Of a stretch of DNA of 64,000 bases, positions 37,363-45,160 are shown one piece after another. A program made the translations under genes and the position numbers. The notes beneath the pieces were generated by a model. The model did not search any database. It was not told where the DNA came from and worked only from the letters and a program-made list of their open reading frames with translations. The DNA lies in contig NZ_CP058560.1 of assembly GCF_018141185.1 (NCBI RefSeq), positions 124,001 through 188,000 on the forward strand, given 5' to 3'. Within the stretch, counting starts at the first letter, position 1; every line of letters begins with the position of its first letter. Origin of the DNA: Methanobacterium alkalithermotolerans. Lineage in GTDB: Archaea > Methanobacteriota > Methanobacteria > Methanobacteriales > Methanobacteriaceae.

Positions 37363-37479
37363 GATAGTTTAAGTCTGAAAATAGATATTTATTTGTTGTA
37401 AGTAGGATGGTTTAAGTCTGAAAATAGATATTAATTTGTTGTAAGTAAGATAGTTTAAGTCTGAAAATAGATATTTTAC
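37363..37479. repeat. 43-bp tandem repeat, about 2.7 copies
   Basis: Copies start at 37363, 37406 and 37449 with an exact 43-base period; each contains GTTTAAGTCTGAAAATAGAT. The third copy is cut after about 30 bases, and a degenerate trace (ACTTTAAATCTTAAAATAA) follows. It lies in the 430-base divergent region between the PLD gene and the methyltransferase gene. No ORF runs through it. Possible roles: clustered protein-binding sites, or simple slippage. Confidence 0.75.
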
Positions 37480-37566
37480 TGTTTAAAATAAATACTTTAA
37501 ATCTTAAAATAACATCACCTCTAAATTTTAGCATATCACTTTTAATTAATTATTAGGTAGTAAAAC

Positions 37567-38127
37567 ATGATCAATTACCAAGGAATTTTAATCAAAACCC
37601 ATGAATCAGTGCCTCAACCATCCATGGATACCTATTTTCTTTTGGAAAATTTAAATATTAAAAGAACTGATGAGATACTGGAAATTGGGACCGGTGCAGG
37701 ATTAGTTACCGTGTACTGTGCCCAGAGAACCCGTAATGTAGTGGCCACTGATATCAGTGAAAAATCCCTTAGATGTTCTCTGGCCAATATCATAGCCAAC
37801 CGGACTTATAATACTCAATTAAAAAAAGGAGAGCTTTTCGAATCTGTTGAAAATGAAAAATTTGATTTAATTATCTTTAATCTATCTCAACTTTTGGCCA
37901 CTTCAACTGATTTAAACCCTGAAAAATTACTCACCGGATTCACCAAAAAGGTAAGAGATTACTTAAAACCTGAAGGAAGATTCCAGGTATTAGTACCAGG
38001 TATTCTTGCATCGGAGGATACAGTATCTACTATAGAACAAAATAATTTTATGGTGGATTTAATTCCCCATGATAAATCACCAACAGGTGATTATATAATT
38101 AAGGTTGATTTAAAAGGGGATTCCTAA
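37567..38127 (+). CDS. Class I SAM methyltransferase (HemK/PrmC-like)
   Basis: 186 residues. Motif I EILEIGTGAGLVT (about residues 37-49), VVATDIS as the acidic loop, and FDLIIFNLSQ at the position of the NPPY motif of N5-glutamine and RNA/DNA methyltransferases. The unusual NLSQ suggests a different substrate from typical PrmC/HemK proteins. ATG follows GGTAG. Monocistronic by context. Substrate unknown. Confidence 0.65.
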   Translation: MINYQGILIKTHESVPQPSMDTYFLLENLNIKRTDEILEIGTGAGLVTVYCAQRTRNVVATDISEKSLRCSLANIIANRTYNTQLKKGELFESVENEKFDLIIFNLSQLLATSTDLNPEKLLTGFTKKVRDYLKPEGRFQVLVPGILASEDTVSTIEQNNFMVDLIPHDKSPTGDYIIKVDLKGDS

Positions 38128-38190
38128 TCTTTTTTAGAAATATTATCCCTTAGATAGCTTTTAATAAAAAAGAAGTATTTATAAAAGTTA

Positions 38191-38367
38191 TTACTTTAAA
38201 GTCCAGTAACACCTTTTAGGAGAGATTATAGTCTCATCCTTTTTTAGCTGTTTCATAATCTTGTCTACTTCTTTTTTATCCACACCGGATATCTGACTAA
38301 CTCTGGTGGCATTTAATGGTTCTTCTGATTCTTTAAAGGCCTTAATAACTTTTTCTTTATCATCCAT
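38191..38367 (-). CDS. Small winged-helix DNA-binding protein
   Basis: 58 residues from ATG 38367 (preceded by AGGAAGTG). The sequence LNATRVSQISGVDKKEVDKIMKQLKKDETIISP (helix, turn, recognition helix) and ending KRCYWTLK fits a minimal winged helix-turn-helix, a kind of small protein frequent in Methanobacteriales. Possibly a transcription regulator. Convergent with the methyltransferase gene. Confidence 0.65.
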   Translation of the reverse strand: MDDKEKVIKAFKESEEPLNATRVSQISGVDKKEVDKIMKQLKKDETIISPKRCYWTLK

Positions 38368-38684
38368 AGTTACACTTCCTGTAATAAATTTTATTTAAAG
38401 TACTTGAAATTTTTTTTGATTAAAAATCGACTAAATATTAATTCAGGATACCAATTTTATAAATAATCTATTTGATTAATCCCTGTTAATTAATTACTCT
38501 ATTAATTTAAGTAATTGAAATTTCTTATACGGGATCATAATCTATAAATTTCTATTTAGGTACGTAAATAGCAATTGCATGATTTTGGAAAATTAAATTA
38601 AGTCAAAAAATCCATAATTTAAACTAAGTAAAGTAATTAATGATAAAAGATGATTATACATTTAATTTAAATTAAGGTTACAAT

Positions 38685-39730
38685 ATGTCTTCTTTAATCA
38701 CCTCTAAACTAGAAAATATCCTGAATAAAACCCTCCATCCTCAAAAGATACAGGGCGTGGTGGTAAAGATTGAATCTGGAGATGGTTCATTTTCCTGGCA
38801 AGGATCTGCCGGGAATATGGATACCGGCTCTTCTTATTTTATAGCCAGCACCACTAAATTATATATCACAGCCATGATATTGCATCTTAGACAGGAGGGT
38901 AAACTGGATTTAGATGATACCCTGGTAGATTACCTGGCACCGGACTTAATAGAAGGAATCCAGGTATTTAAAGGGGTGGACTACAGTGAAAGTATCACTA
39001 TAAAGCAACTTTTAGCCCATACTTCTGGGGTGCCGGATTACTTTGAAGATAAACCCGTAAATAAAGATAAACTCATTAAAACACTTTTAAATGGCCAGGA
39101 TGAGTGCTGGAGTTTTGAGGATGTAATGAATATGGTTAGAACTATGAAACCCCAATTTGCACCAGGCACTCCCGGCAAGGCCCATTACTCTGATACTAAT
39201 TTCCAGTTACTTGATCAGGTAATAGAAACCATAACCAAAGAAAAGATTGCATCTGCCCTCCAGGAATATATTTTCCAGCCCCTTAAACTGGAAAACACTT
39301 ATCTCTATCAGGATATCCAGGATACTGAACCTGAGGATATTTACTATAAAAAGGAAAAATTACACATCCCTCAGGCCATGGCCTCTTTTCGCGGGGATGG
39401 AGGTATAGTATCCACCGTTTCAGAATCAATGATATTTTTAAAGGCTTTTTTTAAGGATACTTTTTTTCCAGTAGGATATCTGGAGGAATTGCAGGAATGG
39501 AATAAGATATTTTTCCCCTTACAATACGGAGGGGACTTATGCGTTTTAATTTGCCTCGAATCTTTTCCCCCTTAAAAAGGGTTCCTGAGTTCTGGGGCCA
39601 CTCCGGATTATCCGGGGCCTTTAGCTATTACTGCCCCAGTAAAGATTTATATTTTACCGGAACCGTTAACCAGGCAGCTTATCCTAATTTATCCTATAAA
39701 CTACTTGTCAAACTGGTAAATTGTTTTTAA
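38685..39730 (+). pseudogene. Frameshifted beta-lactamase-family serine hydrolase
   Basis: Two overlapping frames together form a ~345-residue penicillin-binding-protein/beta-lactamase-like protein. The first (38685-39575) holds the nucleophile motif STTK (about residue 55), YSDTN (YxN) and a GGIVST segment; it runs out after FFPLQYGG. The other frame then continues with LMRFNLPRIF and the third active-site motif GHSGLSG. A one-base deletion in the GAGGGGAC run near 39527-39535 explains both. No signal peptide. Either a recent pseudogene or a sequence error. Confidence 0.7.
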
Positions 39731-39879
39731 ATTAAAATAAGGTGTTCAGGATAAAAAAAGAGTTATATGATTATTATTTTTCTTAAAAAATTAGTTGAAT
39801 AAAAAGAGTAAAAACATGAAAAAATGTTTTTAATAGGAATTATGCTTAAAAAAAATAAAAAAATAAAAAAATAGGTGTT

Positions 39880-40545
39880 TTATCTGAATTTACCGTAGAT
39901 GGTTCCGCCTATTATACTCAGTAATCCCACAAGAGCTAAGGCTAAGGGGGTACCAGTTTTTTGCATGGGTACCGTGGCAGCATCAATTGGAACCGGGCAT
40001 GCTACTCCCATGAAGGTGTAACTATCTTCATCCAGGAATATTGGGCCTTCAGGATTTGGTTCGAAGGGGTATCCTTCCCAATCCCATAATATGGCATTTA
40101 CTGTTATCTCACCGGTACTCATTACCCAGGCAGGTACATATAACTCGGCAACATCTCCAGGGAACATGGGACCATTCCATCCAATCCAGAATACATAAGC
40201 ATCTAAATCCAGATCATAGAAATAGAATGGATTGAGGGCAGTATTTTCATATCTTACACCATTAAAGTATGCCACAGCATCCAGGACATCTATATAATCA
40301 TATGACCACCATCTGAGTGAATTTTTTGGATCTTCCTGCAGGGTAACCAGAGCATTGTCAATAGTTTCATTACCTGTATTTTCGGCCAGTACCGCAACTG
40401 TTACTTCTTCACCTACACATGCTTCTTCTACCAGTTCATCATTTTCATCTATAACCACTACATCTACATCCTGGGCGGAAACTGCACCAGCAAAGACTAC
40501 CGATAGAGTAACCATTAACATAAAAATGGTAGCTATTTTTCGCAT
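39880..40545 (-). CDS. Secreted cell-surface protein
   Basis: 221 residues: cleavable signal peptide (MRKIATIFMLMVTLSVVFAGAVSAQ), an extracellular part resembling a CARDB-like beta-sandwich (VGEEVTVAVLAENTGNETIDNALV), and a C-terminal PMQKTGTPLALALVGLLSIIG-type segment ending with a basic YGKFR, typical of membrane-anchored or processed archaeal surface proteins. GAGGTGA precedes ATG 40545. Trp/Tyr/Asp-rich. Role unknown, perhaps cell-envelope interaction. Confidence 0.65.
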   Translation of the reverse strand: MRKIATIFMLMVTLSVVFAGAVSAQDVDVVVIDENDELVEEACVGEEVTVAVLAENTGNETIDNALVTLQEDPKNSLRWWSYDYIDVLDAVAYFNGVRYENTALNPFYFYDLDLDAYVFWIGWNGPMFPGDVAELYVPAWVMSTGEITVNAILWDWEGYPFEPNPEGPIFLDEDSYTFMGVACPVPIDAATVPMQKTGTPLALALVGLLSIIGGTIYGKFR

Positions 40546-41003
40546 ATCTTTTTCACCTCTTATGTTTGATACAAATGGAATCAAACCTTAAAAATAACGA
40601 ATTTTTGGTGAAAATCTAGCTGAATAATGCCTGTTTAGAATTAAATATTTTTTCCCAGAATATGAACTGCTATTTTGAATGTTGATATTTTTGATTCCAT
40701 GGTAGGTAATATTATGTTAAAAGGAGGATATAAATTGTTACTAGTTATTATTAAATAATCAGGAATATTTTAGCAGAATGGTCTACAGGCACTTGAACGT
40801 TTTTGGTATTAACCCTTCTATCATTATTTATTATTTTAATTAAACAGTTGGATAATTATTGAATTAATATTTAATACTATTTTGAATATTTTTCCAAAAA
40901 GTAGAACAAACATGCATTAAAAAACCAATATTACTAAACAATGAATGTTGATTTGATTTTTAAATTAAACAATTTACAATAAATTTACTTAAATCTTATC
41001 TAT

Positions 41004-41043
41004 ATTGTTAGAACTTTCAATAAATATATATACATCTAACAAT
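41004..41043 (+). promoter_or_regulatory. Promoter flanked by a 9-bp inverted repeat
   Basis: ATTGTTAGA (41004-41012) and its exact complement TCTAACAAT (41035-41043) flank a TATA box (TAAATATATATAC, about 41021-41033). Transcription should start near 41053-41058, just ahead of the structured leader at 41069. A dimeric regulator bound to both arms would cover the TATA box. Confidence 0.55.
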
Positions 41044-41068
41044 AAATTCACGAAAAGCTTAATTCATA

Positions 41069-41185
41069 GTTCAAGGTTGTCGGTAACCACCTGCCGGTGT
41101 AGGCCATCTGCTGGTAAATGATATGCCTGTTTTAAAATGAATAAATCGGCATATTTTAAGGGATTACTAACTTACTACCTTGAAC
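41069..41185 (+). ncRNA. Candidate structured leader RNA (riboswitch-like)
   Basis: The 117 bases are closed by a perfect 9-bp stem, GTTCAAGGT (41069-41077) with ACCTTGAAC (41177-41185). Inside: a hairpin 41079-41085/41092-41098 with loop ACCACC; a small hairpin GCCA/TGGT (41103-41106/41112-41115), whose TGGT could instead pair with the ACCA of the first loop (pseudoknot); and a 7-bp stem ATATGCC/GGCATAT (41121-41127/41148-41154). Downstream, AGCC-GGCT (41191-41194/41205-41208) and AAAAAGGCT-AGCTTTT (41200-41208/41218-41224) are mutually exclusive, as in an expression platform. It lies between promoter and glutamate synthase start. I do not recognise a known class. Confidence 0.5.
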
Positions 41186-41261
41186 AAACAAGCCGGTTTA
41201 AAAAGGCTATTATTAACAGCTTTTAATTAATTAAACCTACTTTTATGGGAGGAATCACTAC

Positions 41262-41933
41262 ATGAGTCCTGAATTAAAAATAAGTGATGAAAATCTCACA
41301 ACCCATCAAATCAATCAACAAATAAAAAAAGCTCTTCAGGAGCAAAAAAACAGGATAATTATAGAAAACAATGATAAATTAGATTCTATTGCCGTGGGAA
41401 ACCCCTCAGGTGTTGAATTCAACTTAAAAGGAGAATTCGGAGACTTTATAGGAGCCTTAAACGAAGGATCCCGTATAGAGATTGAAGGAAACACCGCCCG
41501 TTTTCTGGGTAACAACATGACTTCCGGAGAGATTATAGTGGAAGGTTCAGTCAGTGACGGTGCAGGATATGGTATGTACGGAGGGCATCTACTTATTAAG
41601 GGCGATGCTGGAAACTCTTTAGCGGAACTAAATAAGGGCGGAGTAATCATTGTTCAGGGGGATATAGGATCGCAGGCCGGTATGTTCATGCTCCAGGGAG
41701 ATATTATCATCCTGGGCAATGCCTCTACCGAAACTGGAAACTGGATGCTAGGGGGCCACATTTATATCACCGGTGAGGTGGAAAGCCTGGGCAAGAATGC
41801 AGCCTACAGGAATCTGGATGAGGAAGATAAAACTAAAATTAGTGAAATATTAAATGCTCACCACCTTGAATTTGACCTGGATGCCTTTAAAAAGATAGAT
41901 TGTCAAAGCAAAAGACCCTTCTATGGACATTAG
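41262..41933 (+). CDS. Glutamate synthase GXGXG (alpha domain 3) subunit
   Basis: 223 residues with the beta-helix GXGXG repeats of the glutamate synthase C-terminal domain: IEGNTARFLGNNMTSGEI, GYGMYGGHLLIKGDAGN, GSQAGMFMLQGDIIILGNA, GNWMLGGHIYI. In bacterial GltB this is domain 3; in many archaea it is a separate protein. It holds the structural core next to the FMN domain. GGGAGGA ribosome site at 41247-41253. First gene of a three-gene operon with gaps of 12 and 16 bases. Confidence 0.8.
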   Translation: MSPELKISDENLTTHQINQQIKKALQEQKNRIIIENNDKLDSIAVGNPSGVEFNLKGEFGDFIGALNEGSRIEIEGNTARFLGNNMTSGEIIVEGSVSDGAGYGMYGGHLLIKGDAGNSLAELNKGGVIIVQGDIGSQAGMFMLQGDIIILGNASTETGNWMLGGHIYITGEVESLGKNAAYRNLDEEDKTKISEILNAHHLEFDLDAFKKIDCQSKRPFYGH

Positions 41934-41945
41934 GAGAATAATACA

Positions 41946-43028
41946 ATGAATGACGAGAAAATAGCCATGGTTGGAACTCCCTGCCAGGTTCTGGCCGCAA
42001 CAAAAGTTAACAAGTACCCGGATATCACCGGTGGTTCCCCTATTGATATTAAGATAGGATTATTCTGCATGGAAACCTTTTCCTACAAGTACATGCGGAT
42101 GTTTTTAGAAGAAAACCAGGTGGATATCAACGAAGTAAAAGAATGCAGTATAGAACAAAACCAGTTAAAATTCCTTAAAAAAGATGGAACCACCTTTGAA
42201 GTCCCACTGGTAAAAGCAGAAGGTTTCATCAGGAAAAACTGTGATATATGTTCTGATTACACCGCGGACATATCGGACATATCTATTGGTTCTATAGGTT
42301 CCCCTAAGGGCTGGTCCACCGTAATAATACGTACCCCTAAGGGCCAGGAAATCATAGAAGCCCTGGAAAAACAGGGTCAAATAGAAACCCGGCCTATTGA
42401 AGAAAAAGGTTTAAACCTACTTAAAAGGATAGCCACCAGTAAAAAATCCACTAACCGGATAAATATCCAGAAAAGAGAGGCCATATCCCGACCGGTGGTA
42501 TACCGTCGGGAGGTTAGTGAAGAAGAATTCCAGAATTTTGTGCAGGAATGCCAGTTTGAGAACCTGGAGAGTGATGTGATAAGTGAAGGGGCCTGTGTGC
42601 TCTGCGGGGCCTGTGAATTTGTATGTCCCACCAATATAATCAAAATCCATGACCGTAAACCATATATCAAAGGTAGCTGTGAAGAAGGATGTCATGCCTG
42701 CTACACCGCCTGCCCCCGAACTTATGTAACTGAGGCCGTACTACCTCGAAACCTGGATGATAAACCCATAGGTGATTATCTGGATATTAAAGCAGTTAAT
42801 GCTAATTTTATAGAAGGCCAGGATGGTGGAGCAGTAACTGCTATTTTAAGTTACCTTTTAAAGGAAGGAATTGTGGATAAGGTATTCATTGTAAGTGAAG
42901 ATGAAGAAAAAGCATGGAAACCTAAACCCCGACTAACCAGTGATATTGGAACCGTGGTCAAAGCCGCCGGAACCAAATACAGTGTAGCCTCTATAGGATT
43001 CAAAGCCTTAAAAGAGGAAAAAGCATAA
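41946..43028 (+). CDS. FrhB-like iron-sulfur flavoprotein, circularly permuted
   Basis: 360 residues of the coenzyme F420 hydrogenase/dehydrogenase beta (FrhB/FpoF) type. The usual C-terminal half comes first (KIAMVGTPCQVLAA at residues 6-19, IGLFCMETFSYKYM, GSIGSPKGWSTVIIRT), then two [4Fe-4S] motifs (CVLCGACEFVCP about 217; CEEGCHACYTACP about 243), and the usual N-terminal half is last (DGGAVTAILSYLL at about 292, KPRLTSD, AAGTKYSVASIGFKAL). The end (KALKEEKA) would join naturally to the start. It probably feeds electrons, perhaps from F420H2, to the synthase subunit. Electron donor inferred. Confidence 0.75.
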   Translation: MNDEKIAMVGTPCQVLAATKVNKYPDITGGSPIDIKIGLFCMETFSYKYMRMFLEENQVDINEVKECSIEQNQLKFLKKDGTTFEVPLVKAEGFIRKNCDICSDYTADISDISIGSIGSPKGWSTVIIRTPKGQEIIEALEKQGQIETRPIEEKGLNLLKRIATSKKSTNRINIQKREAISRPVVYRREVSEEEFQNFVQECQFENLESDVISEGACVLCGACEFVCPTNIIKIHDRKPYIKGSCEEGCHACYTACPRTYVTEAVLPRNLDDKPIGDYLDIKAVNANFIEGQDGGAVTAILSYLLKEGIVDKVFIVSEDEEKAWKPKPRLTSDIGTVVKAAGTKYSVASIGFKALKEEKA

Positions 43029-43044
43029 AAAGGAAGTTAATAAT

Positions 43045-44529
43045 ATGCCATTTATAGTTACAAGAAATAAAGATCTCTGCCTTAGAAGTTTCGACCGGGA
43101 AGGGTGCTGCTGGTATAAATGTGATGACAAGGACGATGAACAATGTAAAAAATGCTACTCCTGTTACAACAACTGTCCCAATGAGGTATACGATGTCATA
43201 AATGACCAGCCTTTCCCCACCAGGATGGAGAGTTGTGCTGGATGCAGAATTTGTGCTAAAATGTGTCCCAATGATGCCATATCAGTAAGTGCGGTGCCTG
43301 CTGATCCCCGGGCCATGTGGACTGACCCAGATATGGATGAAATCCAGAGAAAAGCCCTGCAGGGAAATTACCGGGTAAGATCCTGTGGAGTAAGAAGAGA
43401 AATACCCACCTTATCAGAACTGGTCATGGTACCAGGTCAGCTGGCTGTTCCTCCAGTGGACAAATACCGGGAAGAATGTAACAGTCAGGTTATTCTGGGA
43501 AGCCGTTATGCTAAAAATCCCCTGGTTCTGGATACTCCCATCATGATCGGGGCTATGTCCTATGGTTCACTCAGTAAAGAAAGTAAAGTGGCTTTGGCCA
43601 TTGGAGCCAGTTTATCTGGAACCATTGCCAATACGGGAGAAGGAGGCCTCATTCCTGAAGAAAGGGCTGCTGCTGATAAACTAACAGTGCAATACTCCTC
43701 TGGAAGGTTCGGGGTTTCGGCTTCTTATTTGCGTAGTGCCGAGGCCATAGAGGTCAAGGTGGGTCAGGGGGCTAAACCGGGTATGGGTGGACACCTTCTG
43801 GCAGAGAAAATAACACCGGAAGTGGCCCGGGTAAGGGGACTTCCCATGGGAACTGATGCTTTAAGCCCCTGCCGATTTTTAGATTCCACCCAGAAAGGAG
43901 ATCTGGGTAAACACGTGGAATTACTCCGGGAAGTAACTGATTCCCAGGTACCTATTATTGTTAAATTAGGACCTGGCCGGGTATACGATGATGTACGCCT
44001 GGCGGTAGAAGCAGGAGCAGATATTGTGGCAGTTGATGGTATGGAAGGTGGAACCGGTGCTGCTCCTCATGTGGTGATTGAAGAACAGGGTATACCCACC
44101 GTGGGGTCCCTGATCCAGGCAGTGGATAGTCTAAATGACATGGGAGTTAAGGATGAGGTGGATCTCATCATGGCCGGTGGTATAAAAGACGGTGCTGGTG
44201 CAGCCAAGGCCCTGGCATTAGGGGCTGATGCTGTATATGTGGCCACTGCGGCACTTATAGCCATGGGATGTCGTGGCTGTGAATCCTGTGCCAGTGGAAA
44301 CTGTCGGGAAGGAATAGCCACTCAGGATTTGAAGATGAGAAGAAGACTGGAACCCAAAACCAAGGGAGAAAGGGTTAGTAACTTCATCAATGCCATGAAT
44401 GAAGAAATAAAAATGTTAGCCCAGATATGTGGCCATAACGATATTCGAAACTTAAATAAAGAAGATCTAAGGGCCTTAAATACTAATATCGCTGCTTTAA
44501 CCCGGGTTAAATTAATCAGTGAAGCCTGA
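43045..44529 (+). CDS. gltB: Archaeal glutamate synthase, ferredoxin plus FMN domain
   Basis: 494 residues. The N-terminus has two [4Fe-4S] ferredoxin motifs (CKKCYSCYNNCP; CAGCRICAKMCP). Then the glutamate synthase FMN domain: PIMIGAMSYGSLSKES, ANTGEGG, VKLGPGRVYDDVR, VDGMEGGTGAAP, MAGGIKDGAGAAKALALGADAV and the [3Fe-4S] loop CRGCESCASGNC. It makes glutamate from 2-oxoglutarate and ammonia delivered from glutamine. The class II glutamine amidotransferase (domain 1) needed for glutamine use is not encoded in this operon. A T-rich stretch after 44540 may end transcription. Confidence 0.88.
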   Translation: MPFIVTRNKDLCLRSFDREGCCWYKCDDKDDEQCKKCYSCYNNCPNEVYDVINDQPFPTRMESCAGCRICAKMCPNDAISVSAVPADPRAMWTDPDMDEIQRKALQGNYRVRSCGVRREIPTLSELVMVPGQLAVPPVDKYREECNSQVILGSRYAKNPLVLDTPIMIGAMSYGSLSKESKVALAIGASLSGTIANTGEGGLIPEERAAADKLTVQYSSGRFGVSASYLRSAEAIEVKVGQGAKPGMGGHLLAEKITPEVARVRGLPMGTDALSPCRFLDSTQKGDLGKHVELLREVTDSQVPIIVKLGPGRVYDDVRLAVEAGADIVAVDGMEGGTGAAPHVVIEEQGIPTVGSLIQAVDSLNDMGVKDEVDLIMAGGIKDGAGAAKALALGADAVYVATAALIAMGCRGCESCASGNCREGIATQDLKMRRRLEPKTKGERVSNFINAMNEEIKMLAQICGHNDIRNLNKEDLRALNTNIAALTRVKLISEA

Positions 44530-44683
44530 TTAATTACTTTTTTTTTTATTTTTTAAAATCTAAATTTTGTACTTTATTGAATAATTTAATCTTTTTATTT
44601 TTTAAAACTAATTCATGTTCTTCTTTTTAAAATTAGCCATAATCAAAAAAATATGTGAGTAAGTAGATTTTTTAAGGGAACTG

Positions 44684-45004
44684 CTAGATACTCCTGTATT
44701 CCACTTTATAATCCTTCCATGGATTTTTACCCTGCTTGGAGGGTTGTTTTCCTTCAAAAGTGATTCTTACTTCTACCCCTAAAGGTACTTTCTCCATTAA
44801 ACCATCCAGTACTGTGGACCCCCAGATTTTAACTTCACCTTTTTCATTTTTGAGAGTATACATCTTGCTCTTATACTGACCCACACCCTCTTCCAATTCA
44901 ATATAAATACCAGTAATAAATTCTCCTGCAGCCTGAGGATCCCATATAGTGGGTTTTTCTCTGGCTTCGTCTTCATCCTTTTTAACTTCTATCCATTCAC
45001 TCAT
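44684..45004 (-). CDS. Conserved small acidic protein, unknown function
   Basis: 106 residues, soluble, no cysteines. Strand-rich centre (GEFITGIYIELEEGVG, KMYTLKNEKGEVKIWGS, GVEVRITFEGKQ) that could be an OB-like fold as in some single-strand-binding proteins, but I cannot support that firmly. ATG 45004 follows AGGGTGATT; the in-frame ATG three codons earlier lies inside that site. Confidence 0.5.
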   Translation of the reverse strand: MSEWIEVKKDEDEAREKPTIWDPQAAGEFITGIYIELEEGVGQYKSKMYTLKNEKGEVKIWGSTVLDGLMEKVPLGVEVRITFEGKQPSKQGKNPWKDYKVEYRSI

Positions 45005-45160
45005 AATAATCACCCTAATACTAATTTTTATATAGTCCTTTTAATATAATTAAATGCATTATTATATTAATAAATACCATTATTATCTTTTTTAAGTTGT
45101 AGGAGGGACTACTCCTTTATTATTGATATTATCTTTTTTACATTATAAAAGGTGAAAATA

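Noticed and set aside
37363..37479. Short CRISPR array
   Set aside because: The 43-base period has near-identical sequence also in the would-be spacers, and only three copies exist with no cas genes; it is a plain tandem repeat.
42165..42695. Minus-strand frames inside the FrhB-like gene
   Set aside because: They are shadows of a real, motif-rich gene and have no ribosome sites or recognisable motifs.
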